Positions 9,004-18,815 are shown, counted from the stretch's first letter. The stretch is DNA of 46,476 bases from Chloroflexota bacterium (GCA_013698095.1 JACCVQ010000063.1:1-46476); one strand, 5' to 3'. The notes: generated from the sequence alone by a model not told the origin. Numbers and translations are program-made.

Positions 9004-9501
9004 ATGACGCTCGAGCGCCCGACCTTTCCGATCCCGGCCGCCTATCCGCCGGAGCTCGCGGCGCCTGGCTCGGCCGACGCCGCGTTCGTCGATGGCGGCC
9101 CGCTCGCGGACCTGCCGGAGGGCGCGATGCGCCGCGTCGGCCGGGGCGACCTGGACGTTTTGATCGCCCACACCCCGGCAGGGATCGTGGCGGTCGACGA
9201 CCGCTGTCCACACATGTCCGCGCCGCTGTCGATCGGGTCGCTCGATGGATGCGTCGTGGCCTGTCCGCTCCATGAAGGTCAGTTCGACCTGTGCTCTGGC
9301 GATCCGGTCCAGATGCCGACGACGGGCGGCCTCGATCCCGATGGAACGTATATCCCGACATGGTCGCCCGCTGGCAAGGACCCCAAGATCGATCCACCGG
9401 GCAAGAAGGCCGAGGCGCGTCGCCTGACGCGGGTCCGGCGCCTGCGCTACTACCCGGTCCGGATCGTCGACGGCCGGATCGAGGTCGCGCTCCCGGACTG
9501 A
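9004..9501 (+). CDS. Rieske 2Fe-2S ferredoxin-like protein
   Basis: CPHMSAPLSIGSLDGCVVACPLHEGQFDLCSGDPV. Confidence 0.88.
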   Translation: MTLERPTFPIPAAYPPELAAPGSADAAFVDGGPLADLPEGAMRRVGRGDLDVLIAHTPAGIVAVDDRCPHMSAPLSIGSLDGCVVACPLHEGQFDLCSGDPVQMPTTGGLDPDGTYIPTWSPAGKDPKIDPPGKKAEARRLTRVRRLRYYPVRIVDGRIEVALPD

Positions 9502-9708
9502 CGCCGCGGCGCGGGGTGCGTGGCGGCGTGGCGGCCAGGATTCAGACCCCGATCCTCGCCCGGCGAGCGCATGTGACGAGGAATCCGACCCACGCGGCTG
9601 AAACGGGCCCGAATCCGCTGTTCTCGGTCGCCCGACGAGATTTCCGCGCAGATCCGTCCCACCGATGGGCCAACTCGTCAGACAGGCTCGTGGGGCGAGC
9701 AACCCGGG

Positions 9709-10614
9709 TTACCGGAGCTCGTCCTCGATCGTGGCGTCCTCGGGATGCGCCTTCGCAACATACGCCTGGATGATCGCGCAGACCTCGTCGGGATCGTCCG
9801 TCAGCTTCAGAAGGTCGAGGTCGCCCGCCGAGACGTAGCCGGCAGGCAGCTGGACGTCGCGCATCCAGTCGAGCATCCCCTGCCAGTAGGCCTTTCCGAC
9901 GAGAATGACCGGGAAGTCACGGACCTTGCCGGTCTGGATCAGGGTCAGGCTCTCGAACAGCTCGTCGAGCGTGCCGAAGCCGCCGGGCATGATGACGAAC
10001 GCGTCGGCGTATTTCACGAACATGGTCTTGCGGGCAAAGAAGTACTTGAACTCGACGCCGAGGTCGACGTAGGCATTGAGCCCCTGCTCGTGGGGCAGCT
10101 CGATGTTGCAGCCGATTGACAGACCGCCGCCGTCTCGACATCCGCGGTTGGCTGCCTCCATGATCCCGGGGCCGCCGCCGGTGATGATCGCGAATCCGCG
10201 CTCGGCCAGACGCCTGGCGATGCCCCGTGCCAGTTCGTAGTCCGGCGAATCCGCCTTCGAGCGAGCCGATCCGAAGATCGTGACCGCGGGGCCAACCGCC
10301 GCCAGGGCGTCGAAGCCCTCGACGAACTCGCTGAGGATCCGGAGCGCCCGCCACGGGTCGGTGTCGAGGAAGGCGGGCCGGCCACGCTCGCTCGGTGGCC
10401 GCTCGAGAAGCTTCTCGTCCTCGGTCGTTTCGGGCTTGCCGAGGCGGGCCGCAGCGTCGTGGCGCATGACGACCCGACCGCTCCTCCGCTCTGGCTCACC
10501 GTGCCCCGCCTCGCCGGCAGCCGGAGGCCCGGCGCCCTGGCCCTCGTCGGCCTCGGCGGTCGCCTCCGTGTGCGCCGCGGCCGGCGAACCGTCGCGGGGT
10601 CGTTCGTCACTCAT
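9709..10614 (-). CDS. LOG-family (TIGR00730-type) Rossmann-fold protein
   Basis: VTIFGSARSKADSPDYELARGIARRLAERGFAIITGGGPGIMEAANRGCRDGGG, MPGGFGTLDELFESLTLIQTGK (PGGxGTxxE). Confidence 0.9.
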   Translation of the reverse strand: MSDERPRDGSPAAAHTEATAEADEGQGAGPPAAGEAGHGEPERRSGRVVMRHDAAARLGKPETTEDEKLLERPPSERGRPAFLDTDPWRALRILSEFVEGFDALAAVGPAVTIFGSARSKADSPDYELARGIARRLAERGFAIITGGGPGIMEAANRGCRDGGGLSIGCNIELPHEQGLNAYVDLGVEFKYFFARKTMFVKYADAFVIMPGGFGTLDELFESLTLIQTGKVRDFPVILVGKAYWQGMLDWMRDVQLPAGYVSAGDLDLLKLTDDPDEVCAIIQAYVAKAHPEDATIEDELR

Positions 10615-10644
10615 GGGTCTAGGATTCCCCTGACAGGAGACACG

Positions 10645-10842
10645 ATGATCCGAGCTCGCACCATTCTGCCGGTCATTCTCGTTGCGATCGGGCTCGTCTG
10701 GGTCGGCCAGGGCAGCGGACTCCTCAAGGGCACCGGGTTCATGGTCGGCGACCCGACGTGGACCGCCATCGGCGCCGGGTGCGTTGTCGTCGGGCTCGCC
10801 CTCGGCTGGCTCGAGCTTACGCGCCGTGCGAAGCGGGGCTGA
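10645..10842 (+). CDS. small membrane protein (65 aa)
   Basis: AGGAGA RBS, ATG 10645; MIRARTILPVILVAIGLVWVGQGSGLLKGTGFMVGDPTWTAIGAGCVVVGLALGWLELTRRAKRG, two TM helices; 3' end overlaps convergent gene. Confidence 0.75.
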   Translation: MIRARTILPVILVAIGLVWVGQGSGLLKGTGFMVGDPTWTAIGAGCVVVGLALGWLELTRRAKRG

Positions 10843-11194
10843 ACCAGCGCTTCCAGGCGGCTTCGTCGCGGCCGGCGGCCACGTCGTTGCCGAACCGGAC
10901 GAGCGGCAGCCGGAGGAGTGCCGGGCTCGCCAGCAGCCGTTCGACGATCTCGGCGTCGTCAAGGCGCATGTACCCGAGGCCACCGGCCCGATAGGCTGGT
11001 GACGTCTCGTCAAGCAGGGCGCGGGCGCCGAGCTTGTCCACGAACCGCCGGAGCTCGCCGCGCGCGATCGGTTTGCGGGTCAGGTCGACCTGGTGAATCA
11101 GGACGCGGCGTTCCTTGAAGAAGCGAACCGCGGCCCGGGTCGCATGGTCGCGCTCGTGGCCGAAGATCTGGACGGTCGTGTCTGTCGGCGCCAT
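10817..11194 (-). CDS. ArsC/Spx-family thioredoxin-fold protein
   Basis: VQIFGHERDHATRAAVRFFKERRVLIHQVDLTRKPIARGELRRFVDKLGARALLDETSPAYR...PLVRFGNDVAAGRDEAAWKRWF; no CX5R-type Cys (HERDHATR in its place). Confidence 0.78.
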   Translation of the reverse strand: MAPTDTTVQIFGHERDHATRAAVRFFKERRVLIHQVDLTRKPIARGELRRFVDKLGARALLDETSPAYRAGGLGYMRLDDAEIVERLLASPALLRLPLVRFGNDVAAGRDEAAWKRWFSPASHGA

Positions 11195-11279
11195 CGCCCG
11201 ATCCTAGCCGCGTCGCTGGCCTGCGTACTGCCCTCAGCAGGCCCGGCCGGGTACCATCGGCCGGACAGGAGGTGTCCGG

Positions 11280-11543
11280 GTGACGGTCTGGTTCACGGTC
11301 AAGCTCGACGATCGGCCGGGTGCGCTCGCCCGGATGGCCACCGCGCTTGCGGATCGCGGCGTCAACATCGCCGGGATCGTGGGCATCGCAGAGGACACCG
11401 ACGGCGAGCTCATGCTCGAGACGAGCAACGCCGAAGAGACGCGGGCCGCCTTCGACGCGGCGGGGATCGCCTACGAGGCCCACGACGCCGATGGCGCCAC
11501 AGATCCAGGTCGGATGTCGATCGCGGACATCGTCGGCCGCTAG
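11280..11543 (+). CDS. ACT-domain protein (87 aa)
   Basis: GTG start with AGGAGG upstream; VWFTVKLDDRPGALARMATALADRGVNIAGIVGIAEDTDGELMLETSN. Confidence 0.82.
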   Translation: MTVWFTVKLDDRPGALARMATALADRGVNIAGIVGIAEDTDGELMLETSNAEETRAAFDAAGIAYEAHDADGATDPGRMSIADIVGR

Positions 11544-11608
11544 GCCGGCGCCCGCCGACCCGAGCCGGACTGAACCGCCACGCCGCGACCGACCTCGACC
11601 GACCTGCC

Positions 11609-12289
11609 ATGACCCGGACCCCCTCCCCCGACGCGGCCGCCGCGGCTCGACTCGATCTCCTCGAAGGGCCGCACTCGATCGTGGCCATCGTGACCAGGAT
11701 CGCCGAGCGCGGCGGCCGGATCCGGACCGTCGCGACCGTCCGTGCGCTCGAGACCGACCCGCCTCAGTCCGAGATCGAGGTGGAGGTCGAGGGCCTGGCC
11801 GCGGACGAGCTGCTCGATGCGCTCGAGGGCCTGCCCGAGGTCCAGGCGATCCGCCGGACCCGCGCCCTCGCGACGATCTTTGGCAAGCGGGTGATCGTCG
11901 TCGGGGGCGGGGCGCAGGTCGCCCAGGTGGCACTCGGCGCCGTGAGCGAAGCCGATCGCCACAACCTCCGCGGCGAGCGGATCAGCGTCGACACGATCCC
12001 GCTCGTCGGCGAGGCCAATATCGCGGCCGCCGTGCGGGCCGTCGCCGACCTGCCCCGCGCTCGACTGCTCGTCCTTGCCGGCTCGATCATGGGCGGCGAC
12101 ATCTCGGTCGCGGCCGAGGAGCTCCGCGCCGTCGGCGTCCCGATCATCGCCCTGAACATGGTCGGCTCGATCACCGACCACGTCGATCTGGTCGTCAGCG
12201 ATCCGGTCCAGGCCGGGACGATGGCCGTGATGGCGATCGCCGACACCGCGTCGTTCGATCTCGTCCGCCAGAAGGGTCGCCGCTACTGA
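11609..12289 (+). CDS. ACT-domain protein with conserved C-terminal domain (DUF5612-like, tentative)
   Basis: EGPHSIVAIVTRIAERGGRIRTVATVRALE... FGKRVIVVGGGAQVAQVALGAVSEADRHNLRGERISVDTIPLVGEANIAAAVRAVADLPRARLLVLAGSIMGGDI. Confidence 0.7.
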   Translation: MTRTPSPDAAAAARLDLLEGPHSIVAIVTRIAERGGRIRTVATVRALETDPPQSEIEVEVEGLAADELLDALEGLPEVQAIRRTRALATIFGKRVIVVGGGAQVAQVALGAVSEADRHNLRGERISVDTIPLVGEANIAAAVRAVADLPRARLLVLAGSIMGGDISVAAEELRAVGVPIIALNMVGSITDHVDLVVSDPVQAGTMAVMAIADTASFDLVRQKGRRY

Positions 12290-12385
12290 CCGACTGACGT
12301 GCTGCCGTGGCGTCACGGCTCGGCGCCGGCGGGCGTCTCCGCCGCGACGGATGACACCGTGACGGCCCTCGTCCACCATCGGTCG

Positions 12386-13282
12386 ATGAGGATCATCGTG
12401 CAATTCGCGCTCGGGGCGCTCGCGGCGGCCGCGATCACGGCCCTGGCCGGCTGCGCCTATACCCAGGCGACCCCGCCGGTCGATGCGGCCACGGCCATCA
12501 CGATCCGCTTGCCGCTGACCCAGGCCTTCGGGCCTGACTACCCGGCCGTCGCTCCGGACGGTCGGCCGGTCCGGATCGATCGCGCCGAGTTGAGCCATGA
12601 CCAACGGACGCTGACCGTCCAGTTCGTGGGCGGCGAGGGCTATCTCGCCTCCGATGCCTGCTCGAGCGACTACGTGCCGTGGCTCGCAGCGCGGGCGGAC
12701 GAGCTCGACGTCGCGGTCGTCGCGGTCCGGCACGAACAGCAGGCGACGCTCCCGCCGAACACGAGCTGCCGGCTCGTGGGATTCAGCCACACCTTCCACT
12801 TGGCGTTGCCCAACCCCTTCGCCGGGACCCGGGTCAACGACGTCACGGGCGGGATCTTCTTCGTCTTCGGCCCGCAGGACCTGGCAACGATCGTCGACCT
12901 GCCCGATGGCTGGAGCCAGGTCCGGACGTTCCAGCAGGAACCCGGTCCGCCGCCGATCTGGGTCCAGGTGTTCGCCATCGGCGACGTCGCCAAGGACGCT
13001 CCGGACGAGGGCCCCGGGCACGTCGTCCTCTTCCAGGCGTTCGGCGAGAGCGCCGAGTGGACCGACACGCGCGCGGAGAAGGCGCGGGAACGTGGTGCCA
13101 CTTCGAGCCCGGTGACCGTCAACGGCGAAGAGCGGCCGCTCTGGTCGGATGCCGCGTCAGGCGAGCTGCTTCTGGCCTGGAAGCTCGCCGAACGGAGCCT
13201 CGGTCTCGTCGGGAACAGCGCCGACATGACCGCCGATGAGCTGGTCGACGTGGCTCAGTCGGTCGCCGTCCCCGTCCGCTGA
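12386..13282 (+). CDS. putative lipoprotein of unknown function
   Basis: Signal peptide with lipobox-like ALAGCAY. Confidence 0.75.
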   Translation: MRIIVQFALGALAAAAITALAGCAYTQATPPVDAATAITIRLPLTQAFGPDYPAVAPDGRPVRIDRAELSHDQRTLTVQFVGGEGYLASDACSSDYVPWLAARADELDVAVVAVRHEQQATLPPNTSCRLVGFSHTFHLALPNPFAGTRVNDVTGGIFFVFGPQDLATIVDLPDGWSQVRTFQQEPGPPPIWVQVFAIGDVAKDAPDEGPGHVVLFQAFGESAEWTDTRAEKARERGATSSPVTVNGEERPLWSDAASGELLLAWKLAERSLGLVGNSADMTADELVDVAQSVAVPVR

Positions 13283-13302
13283 GCGCAACCAGCTTCGACG
13301 CC

Positions 13303-13812
13303 TCAGGTCGTGGCGGGCGTCACCGTGAGCCGGCCGGCCTGGTCGGCGAAGTCCCAGACATCGATCTCCGGCGGCTCGATGCCGAGCGACGTGAGGGCGG
13401 TGCAGATCTGGCTGCGATGGTCGGTTCCGTGATGGAGGACCTGGGCGAGCCGGATCCCGAGCGGGGCATGGCTGTCGGTCCCGTCGTCGCGGTGGCGGAC
13501 GACATCGGCCTCCGGGTCGAGGTCCTGGGCCACGATGGCCGCCCACTCGGGCCCGTTCGCCTCCATGTGCGCCCGCAGCGCCGGGAGGTCCAGCTGGTCT
13601 TCCTCGATCTCGGAGGTTCGTCCACCGTTCAGTGAAGACAGGTAGCCGCAGTCCGCGCCGACAAGGTGGCGGAGGGTATCGATGATCGATCCGTACGTGC
13701 CGGGGACATTCGTGTCCAGCGGCGCCGGCTCGAGCGCGAGGCAGGCGTCGAACACGCGGATCGTGGCCCAGACGTGATGCCCGAAGGCGTCGCTCAACAG
13801 TGGTCTGCTCAT
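13303..13812 (-). CDS. DinB-family protein
   Basis: FGHHVWATIRVFDACLAL...GSIIDTLRHLVGADCGYLSSL...LAQVLHHGTDHRSQICTALTSLGIEPPEIDVWDF; metal-ligand His pattern. Confidence 0.85.
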   Translation of the reverse strand: MSRPLLSDAFGHHVWATIRVFDACLALEPAPLDTNVPGTYGSIIDTLRHLVGADCGYLSSLNGGRTSEIEEDQLDLPALRAHMEANGPEWAAIVAQDLDPEADVVRHRDDGTDSHAPLGIRLAQVLHHGTDHRSQICTALTSLGIEPPEIDVWDFADQAGRLTVTPATT

Positions 13813-13940
13813 GGCGGGACCGTACCACCCGGATCGGTCAGGTCGTATCCGGATTGGCGCGCGCGGAAGTCGCCAGTTCGCGGCTGCCGCGCATCGAGCG
13901 CGGCGCGGACCTCGTCTGCGATTCGCCCTACCCTGTCGCC

Positions 13941-14858
13941 ATGCGGATCGCCACCTGGAACGTCAACTCCCTGAAGGCCCGATCGGACGCCGTCGAGCGC
14001 TGGCTCGAGCGTGCCCAGCCCGACGTTCTCCTGATGCAGGAGACGAAGCTCGCCGACAGCGAGGCCCCCGAACTGCCGTTCCGGATGGCCGGCTACGAGT
14101 TGGTCCATCACGGCGAGGGTCGCTGGAACGGCGTCGCGATCGCGAGCAAGGTCGGGGCGACCGATGTCGTCACGAACTTCGGCGACGGCCCGGTCCGTGA
14201 CAGCAGCGCCGGTGCGAGTGTGGCCCTCGGCGAGGACGACTTCGACCCGTTCGACGAGGCCCGGATGGTGTCGGCCGTGTGCGGCGGCATTCGCGTCGTC
14301 AGCTTGTACGCTCCGAACGGACGGGTCGTGGGCAGCCCGTTCTATGCCGGCAAGCTCAAGTGGTTCGAGCGGCTCCGGCGCTGGCTCGACGAGTCCGCCT
14401 CGCCCGACGAACCGCTGATCCTGGGCGGTGACCTCAACGCCACCCCGACCGACGACGACGTCTGGGATGCGGTCCGGGCCCACGGCGGGACGCACGTGTC
14501 CGCGCCCGAACGGGCCGCCCTTGCGAGCCTGCGTGACTGGGGCATGGTGGATGCCTACCGAACGTTCGTTCCGGACGCCCCGGGCCGTTTCTCGTGGTGG
14601 GACTACCGGGCCGGCATGTTCCACCGCAACGAAGGCATGCGGATCGACCTGCTCTACGTCACGAAGCCGATCGCCGGTCGGATCGTGTGGTCCGAGATCG
14701 ACCGCCAGGCGCGCAAAGGGCCGCCGATCCCGTCGGACCACGCTCCGGTCGTCGTCGACCTCGACGAAACCGGGCTCGCCTTCGAGGCGGGCTGGGAGGG
14801 CGCGCTGTCGCGAATCAAGGCCCGCACCCGGCCGCGCCCGGTGAAGAACCGGGCCTGA
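13941..14858 (+). CDS. xth: exodeoxyribonuclease III
   Basis: MRIATWNVNSLKARSDAVERWLERAQPDVLLMQETKL, VSLYAPNGR, LILGGDLNATP, GMRIDLLYVT, PSDHAPVVVDL. Confidence 0.93.
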   Translation: MRIATWNVNSLKARSDAVERWLERAQPDVLLMQETKLADSEAPELPFRMAGYELVHHGEGRWNGVAIASKVGATDVVTNFGDGPVRDSSAGASVALGEDDFDPFDEARMVSAVCGGIRVVSLYAPNGRVVGSPFYAGKLKWFERLRRWLDESASPDEPLILGGDLNATPTDDDVWDAVRAHGGTHVSAPERAALASLRDWGMVDAYRTFVPDAPGRFSWWDYRAGMFHRNEGMRIDLLYVTKPIAGRIVWSEIDRQARKGPPIPSDHAPVVVDLDETGLAFEAGWEGALSRIKARTRPRPVKNRA

Positions 14859-14861
14859 GCG

Positions 14862-15884
14862 TCAGCTGGCCGTTGCCAGCTCCTCGGCGAAGAGGTCGGC
14901 GATCTCCCGGGCGTTCGTCGTCCCGTAGTTGGCGTAGCAGTTGTTGAACATCAGGTGGATCTCCTTCGCCTGGCCGGCGGCCTCGCGGATCCGGGGCACC
15001 CACTCCGAGAGCTCGTCGCGCGAATAGAGATAGCGGAAGCGCTCGGCGGGGGTGATGTTCTTGGCCTCCCAGGTCGCCGCGTTCCGTCCGTGGAACCGGA
15101 CGATGGCGAGGTCCGGCGAGGTCACCGCGACCTCGGGCGGGACGCTGCTCTTGAAGCCCTGTGGCTCATCGACCATGACGAACGGGATCGCGCGCTCCGA
15201 CAGGAATGCCAGCGTCCGGTCGCGGTTCTTCTCGTTCAGCCACGAGCCGTTGCGGAACTCGACCGCGACCCGCCAGCTTTTGAGCCGCGCGGCGGCGTCC
15301 TCGATGATCGATCGGTTCTCGTTCGAGGGGAACACCCACTTCGGGTACTGGAGGAGGATCGAGCCGAGCTGACCGCGCTCCTCGAGAGGTGCCAGTGCTG
15401 AGCGGAACATCCGCCAGACCTCGTCGTTGAGCTCGGCCGGGAAGTCCTTTGCGTAGATCCGCGTCTTCTCCTGCATCTCCGGCGGGAGCGCTTCGCGAAT
15501 CGCCTTCGGCAGCCGCCTCGTCTCGGTCCCCTGGCCGGTCATCAGGGCGTGGGCCTTGATGTCGAATGTGAAGTCCGGCGGGGTGCGCTCGGCCCAAAGC
15601 TGGGCGGTCCGCTCGGCCGGCAGCGCGTAGTACGTGGCGTCGACCTCGACCACCGGGAACGATGACGCGTAGTAGGCGAGCCGCTCCTCGGCGCTGTCGG
15701 CGCCCTTCGGGTAGAAGACCCCGGCCGCGGTCATGGTCGGGTCGGTCCACGAGGCCGTGCCCACGAGCACCCGCGAGCCCGCGGTCTCGAGCGGCACCGA
15801 GGCAACGTTCTCGAGCGCCGCCACGCGAGCGGACGCGGCGTCAGCGCCGGGGTCGTGGTCGCGGTCGATCGTCATCGTGGTCAT
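14862..15884 (-). CDS. DUF72 domain-containing protein
   Basis: VGTASWTDPTMTAAGVFYPKG..ERLAYYASSFPVVEVDATYYALP..FTFDIKAHALMTG...HLMFNNCYANYGTTNA. Confidence 0.9.
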   Translation of the reverse strand: MTTMTIDRDHDPGADAASARVAALENVASVPLETAGSRVLVGTASWTDPTMTAAGVFYPKGADSAEERLAYYASSFPVVEVDATYYALPAERTAQLWAERTPPDFTFDIKAHALMTGQGTETRRLPKAIREALPPEMQEKTRIYAKDFPAELNDEVWRMFRSALAPLEERGQLGSILLQYPKWVFPSNENRSIIEDAAARLKSWRVAVEFRNGSWLNEKNRDRTLAFLSERAIPFVMVDEPQGFKSSVPPEVAVTSPDLAIVRFHGRNAATWEAKNITPAERFRYLYSRDELSEWVPRIREAAGQAKEIHLMFNNCYANYGTTNAREIADLFAEELATAS

Positions 15885-15959
15885 GGTCCGAGCCTAGCGC
15901 GGAATGGTGTCGGAAGCCGTCAACAACGGACCTGTTCCCTTCCCGACAGTTGCGCGATC

Positions 15960-16144
15960 CGGGACGTCGCCGACCGCGTTCCCGACGTCTACAGCGCGAT
16001 CAAGTTCGGGGTCACACCCGAGATCAACGCGATCTCGAGCTGATCGTGGCTGTCGTCTCGATCGCGCTGTTCATCGCCGGGCGGCTCGGGGCGTTCCGGC
16101 CGGCACGGACGTCGCTCGCGGTCGAGGACGCGCCGGCGGGCTGA
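15960..16144 (+). pseudogene. frameshifted C-terminal remnant of an ABC transporter permease (PotC-like)
   Basis: One frame reads PDVYSAIKFGVTPEINAISS-stop (TGA 16041-16043); the adjacent frame continues LELIVAVVSIALFIAGRLGAFRPARTSLAVEDAPAG-stop (16144). Joined, this resembles the PotC-type tail (IKFGVTPEINAIS + last TM helix). Confidence 0.65.
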
Positions 16145-16289
16145 GTCGGGGAGCGTCCGGGCGTCCATCACCCGCGTTGATCCCGTGGGCGCATCAGCTC
16201 GCGACGAACGAGCACGACCGAATCTGCCCACGTGCCCGAACAGGTGAATCGGGCGATCGGACGATGCTCATTCATGGCACGGTGATCCA

Positions 16290-17390
16290 GTGGACACTTC
16301 AGAGGACCGGCGACCGGCGACCGGCGAGCGGCGACCCCACGGAACCACGGACGACTGCTCGGTGTATCGCAACGTGACTCATCGCCCCGGCCGCATCCGC
16401 TCTGCCATCCTCGTCGCCGTCGCCGTGTGCGGTGGGTGCGGCGGTCCCGCGACCCCCACGCCGGCCACGACCGGCGCGCCGATCGGATCGGTTGCCGTCG
16501 CTTCCAGCCCGACGGCACCGTCCGCATCGAGCCGGGGGCCGTCGCCGAGTCTCGTCGCCCCAACTCCCCTTCCGTCCCTGCTGTCCGGCCCGCCGGTCGA
16601 TCTGGTCGACCTCACGGGCACCATCGCCTTCGCCCAGGACAATGGCGTCTGGATCGCCGACGCGGACGGCACGAATCGGCGCCAGCTGACAACCGACGGA
16701 GGATTTGACCCGGCGTTCTCACCGGACGGGGGCCAGATCGCGTACCGCCTCCTGCTGGCGGCCGACGACGGCGAGATCTGGGTCATGGAGGCTGACAGCC
16801 GCAACCGTCGAAACCTCGTGAACGATCCGCAGTTCTCTGATTGGGGACCCGCCTGGTCGCCGGACGGCGCGCGGATCGCCTACAGCTCCAACAGGATCGA
16901 AGGGCTCGCGATCTGGCTGATGGACGCCGACGGGTCGAGCCAGCACATCGTCACCCGAGGCCACGGCGAATACCCGGCGTGGTCGCCCGACGGCTCTCGG
17001 ATCGCCTACGCAGGCGGGTCCTACTACGACATCTGGGTCGTGAACGCCGACGGCTCGGGCGCCGGGCCGGTTACCCAGACCGCCGCCTACGACATGGCTC
17101 CGGCCTGGTCGCCGGACGGAGCGTGGATCGCGTACCACACCCAGTCCGACTGGTACCCCGACCTCGTCGAGTCGGGAATGGGCGATGAGATGGAGATCCA
17201 TGTCGTCCGCCCGGATGGCTCGGACGACCACCGGATCACCGCCGACCAGGTCGAGGACAGCTTCCCGGTCTGGGCGCCCGACGGCCGCCACCTGATGTGG
17301 GTCCGCCACGGCGAGCTCGTCGTCGCGCGCCCGGACGGCAGCGGCCGCATCGAAATCGGGCCGGGCAACTTCCCGTCGTGGGCACCCTGA
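16290..17390 (+). CDS. TolB-like beta-propeller lipoprotein
   Basis: Repeated (A/P)WSPDGxxIAY and IWVMxADG motifs; CGGCGGP lipobox-like; true start may lie downstream of 16290. Confidence 0.85.
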   Translation: MDTSEDRRPATGERRPHGTTDDCSVYRNVTHRPGRIRSAILVAVAVCGGCGGPATPTPATTGAPIGSVAVASSPTAPSASSRGPSPSLVAPTPLPSLLSGPPVDLVDLTGTIAFAQDNGVWIADADGTNRRQLTTDGGFDPAFSPDGGQIAYRLLLAADDGEIWVMEADSRNRRNLVNDPQFSDWGPAWSPDGARIAYSSNRIEGLAIWLMDADGSSQHIVTRGHGEYPAWSPDGSRIAYAGGSYYDIWVVNADGSGAGPVTQTAAYDMAPAWSPDGAWIAYHTQSDWYPDLVESGMGDEMEIHVVRPDGSDDHRITADQVEDSFPVWAPDGRHLMWVRHGELVVARPDGSGRIEIGPGNFPSWAP

Positions 17391-17411
17391 TCGCTCGTCG
17401 GCGCGTGGCCG

Positions 17412-18815
17412 TCAGTGCGGGGTCGTCGCCTTGGAGCGGGCGGTGGTGCGGGCAGCGGCGTGCTCGTGCGAGCCGCGCCCGGTCGTCGGGTGGTCGTGCT
17501 CGTGCGGGTCATGCTCGGCCGCGTCGTGGGTTCCGGCGAAGGCTGCCCCGGCGTCCATCTGGCCCATCGGCGCCACCATCGGCGGCGGCACGTCGTAGCG
17601 CTCGCGAATCGTTCGCGCGGCGCTGAACGGCAGCCCGGCGTAGCGCTCGGCGACCATCAGGTCGAAGGCGTGGACCGACGCCTCCTGGTTCGAGTAGCGG
17701 CCGCTCACCCAGGAACTGGATCGAGTCCCGCGCTGCTGCATCTCGCAGACGTGCCAGTCCTGGCTGTTGGTCAGGTCCCAGAACGCGATCGCGTCCGACG
17801 GGTCGAAATCCGGCGCCGCCATCGTCGCCGGCTCGAACAGGAGCTGGCAGATCACGGTCGTTCGATCAGGCGCCACCGGGATCAGGCGATGGACGAGCAG
17901 GTAGTCGGGGTGGATCGACAGGAAGGCCGTCGGCCACACGACGTAGTAGAAGATCCGGCGCTCGTCCTCGGCCGTCATCCCGCACATCGGCGGCCGGCCG
18001 TGCCTCGAGCCCTGCCCGCCGTCGAGGGCCATCGTCTCGGCCCCGGCGACGAGCTCCATCCAGCCGCCCTGCCACGCGCCTTCTGGGGCGTAGTCGCCGC
18101 CGATGTCGTACGGGGTCAGCTTGTTGAGCTGGGGATGGAGCGGCGGGCAGTGATAGCACTCCGAGTAGTTCTCGGCGATGAATTTCCAGTTGGCGGCGAC
18201 GTCGTAGGTGATCGTCCGGGCGGGCTTGAGGTCCTGGAACTCGAACCGGCCGAGATGCTGGTGGAGGTCGCCGAGCTGGTCGGCCAGGGGCGCGGCGTCG
18301 GGATCGAGATTGAGGAAGACGAAGCCCTGCCAGGTCGCGCAACCGACCGGCCGGAGTCCGTAGCCCTCGAAGCTGAAATCGTCGAGGTCCTCGGTGTGTT
18401 TCGCCCGGACGAGCTTGCCCTCGAGGTCGTAGATCCAGGCGTGGTACGGGCACTGGAATCGGACGGCCTTGCCGCACCGCTCCTCGACGACCGCGGTGCC
18501 ACGGTGCTGGCAGACGTTGTAGAAGGCGCGCAGGACGCCGTCTCGGGCCCGGACGACCAGGATCGGCTCGCCGTCGAGCTCAGTCAGGAAGTAGGTTCCG
18601 GGATCAGGCGCCTCGTCCACCCGGCCGACGATCACCCAGTCGCGGCGCAGGACGTGCTCGCGCTCCCACTCCAAGATCGCCGGCTCGTGGTAGGCGCGGC
18701 GCGGCAGGAGGCGAGCGCCGCGGTACGGGCGACGGATCGAGTCGAGCTCGGCGGCGGTCAGGATCGACGTGTCGGGCGTGCCCCCGGATGCGGGCGCGAG
18801 GCTGCGGTCAGACAT
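17412..18815 (-). CDS. Rieske aromatic ring-hydroxylating oxygenase, alpha subunit type
   Basis: CQHRGTAVVEERCGKAVRFQCPYHAWIYDLEGKL (Rieske CxH...CxxH), ENYSECYHCPPLHPQL (mononuclear iron site); His-rich C-terminal tail. Confidence 0.9.
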   Translation of the reverse strand: MSDRSLAPASGGTPDTSILTAAELDSIRRPYRGARLLPRRAYHEPAILEWEREHVLRRDWVIVGRVDEAPDPGTYFLTELDGEPILVVRARDGVLRAFYNVCQHRGTAVVEERCGKAVRFQCPYHAWIYDLEGKLVRAKHTEDLDDFSFEGYGLRPVGCATWQGFVFLNLDPDAAPLADQLGDLHQHLGRFEFQDLKPARTITYDVAANWKFIAENYSECYHCPPLHPQLNKLTPYDIGGDYAPEGAWQGGWMELVAGAETMALDGGQGSRHGRPPMCGMTAEDERRIFYYVVWPTAFLSIHPDYLLVHRLIPVAPDRTTVICQLLFEPATMAAPDFDPSDAIAFWDLTNSQDWHVCEMQQRGTRSSSWVSGRYSNQEASVHAFDLMVAERYAGLPFSAARTIRERYDVPPPMVAPMGQMDAGAAFAGTHDAAEHDPHEHDHPTTGRGSHEHAAARTTARSKATTPH

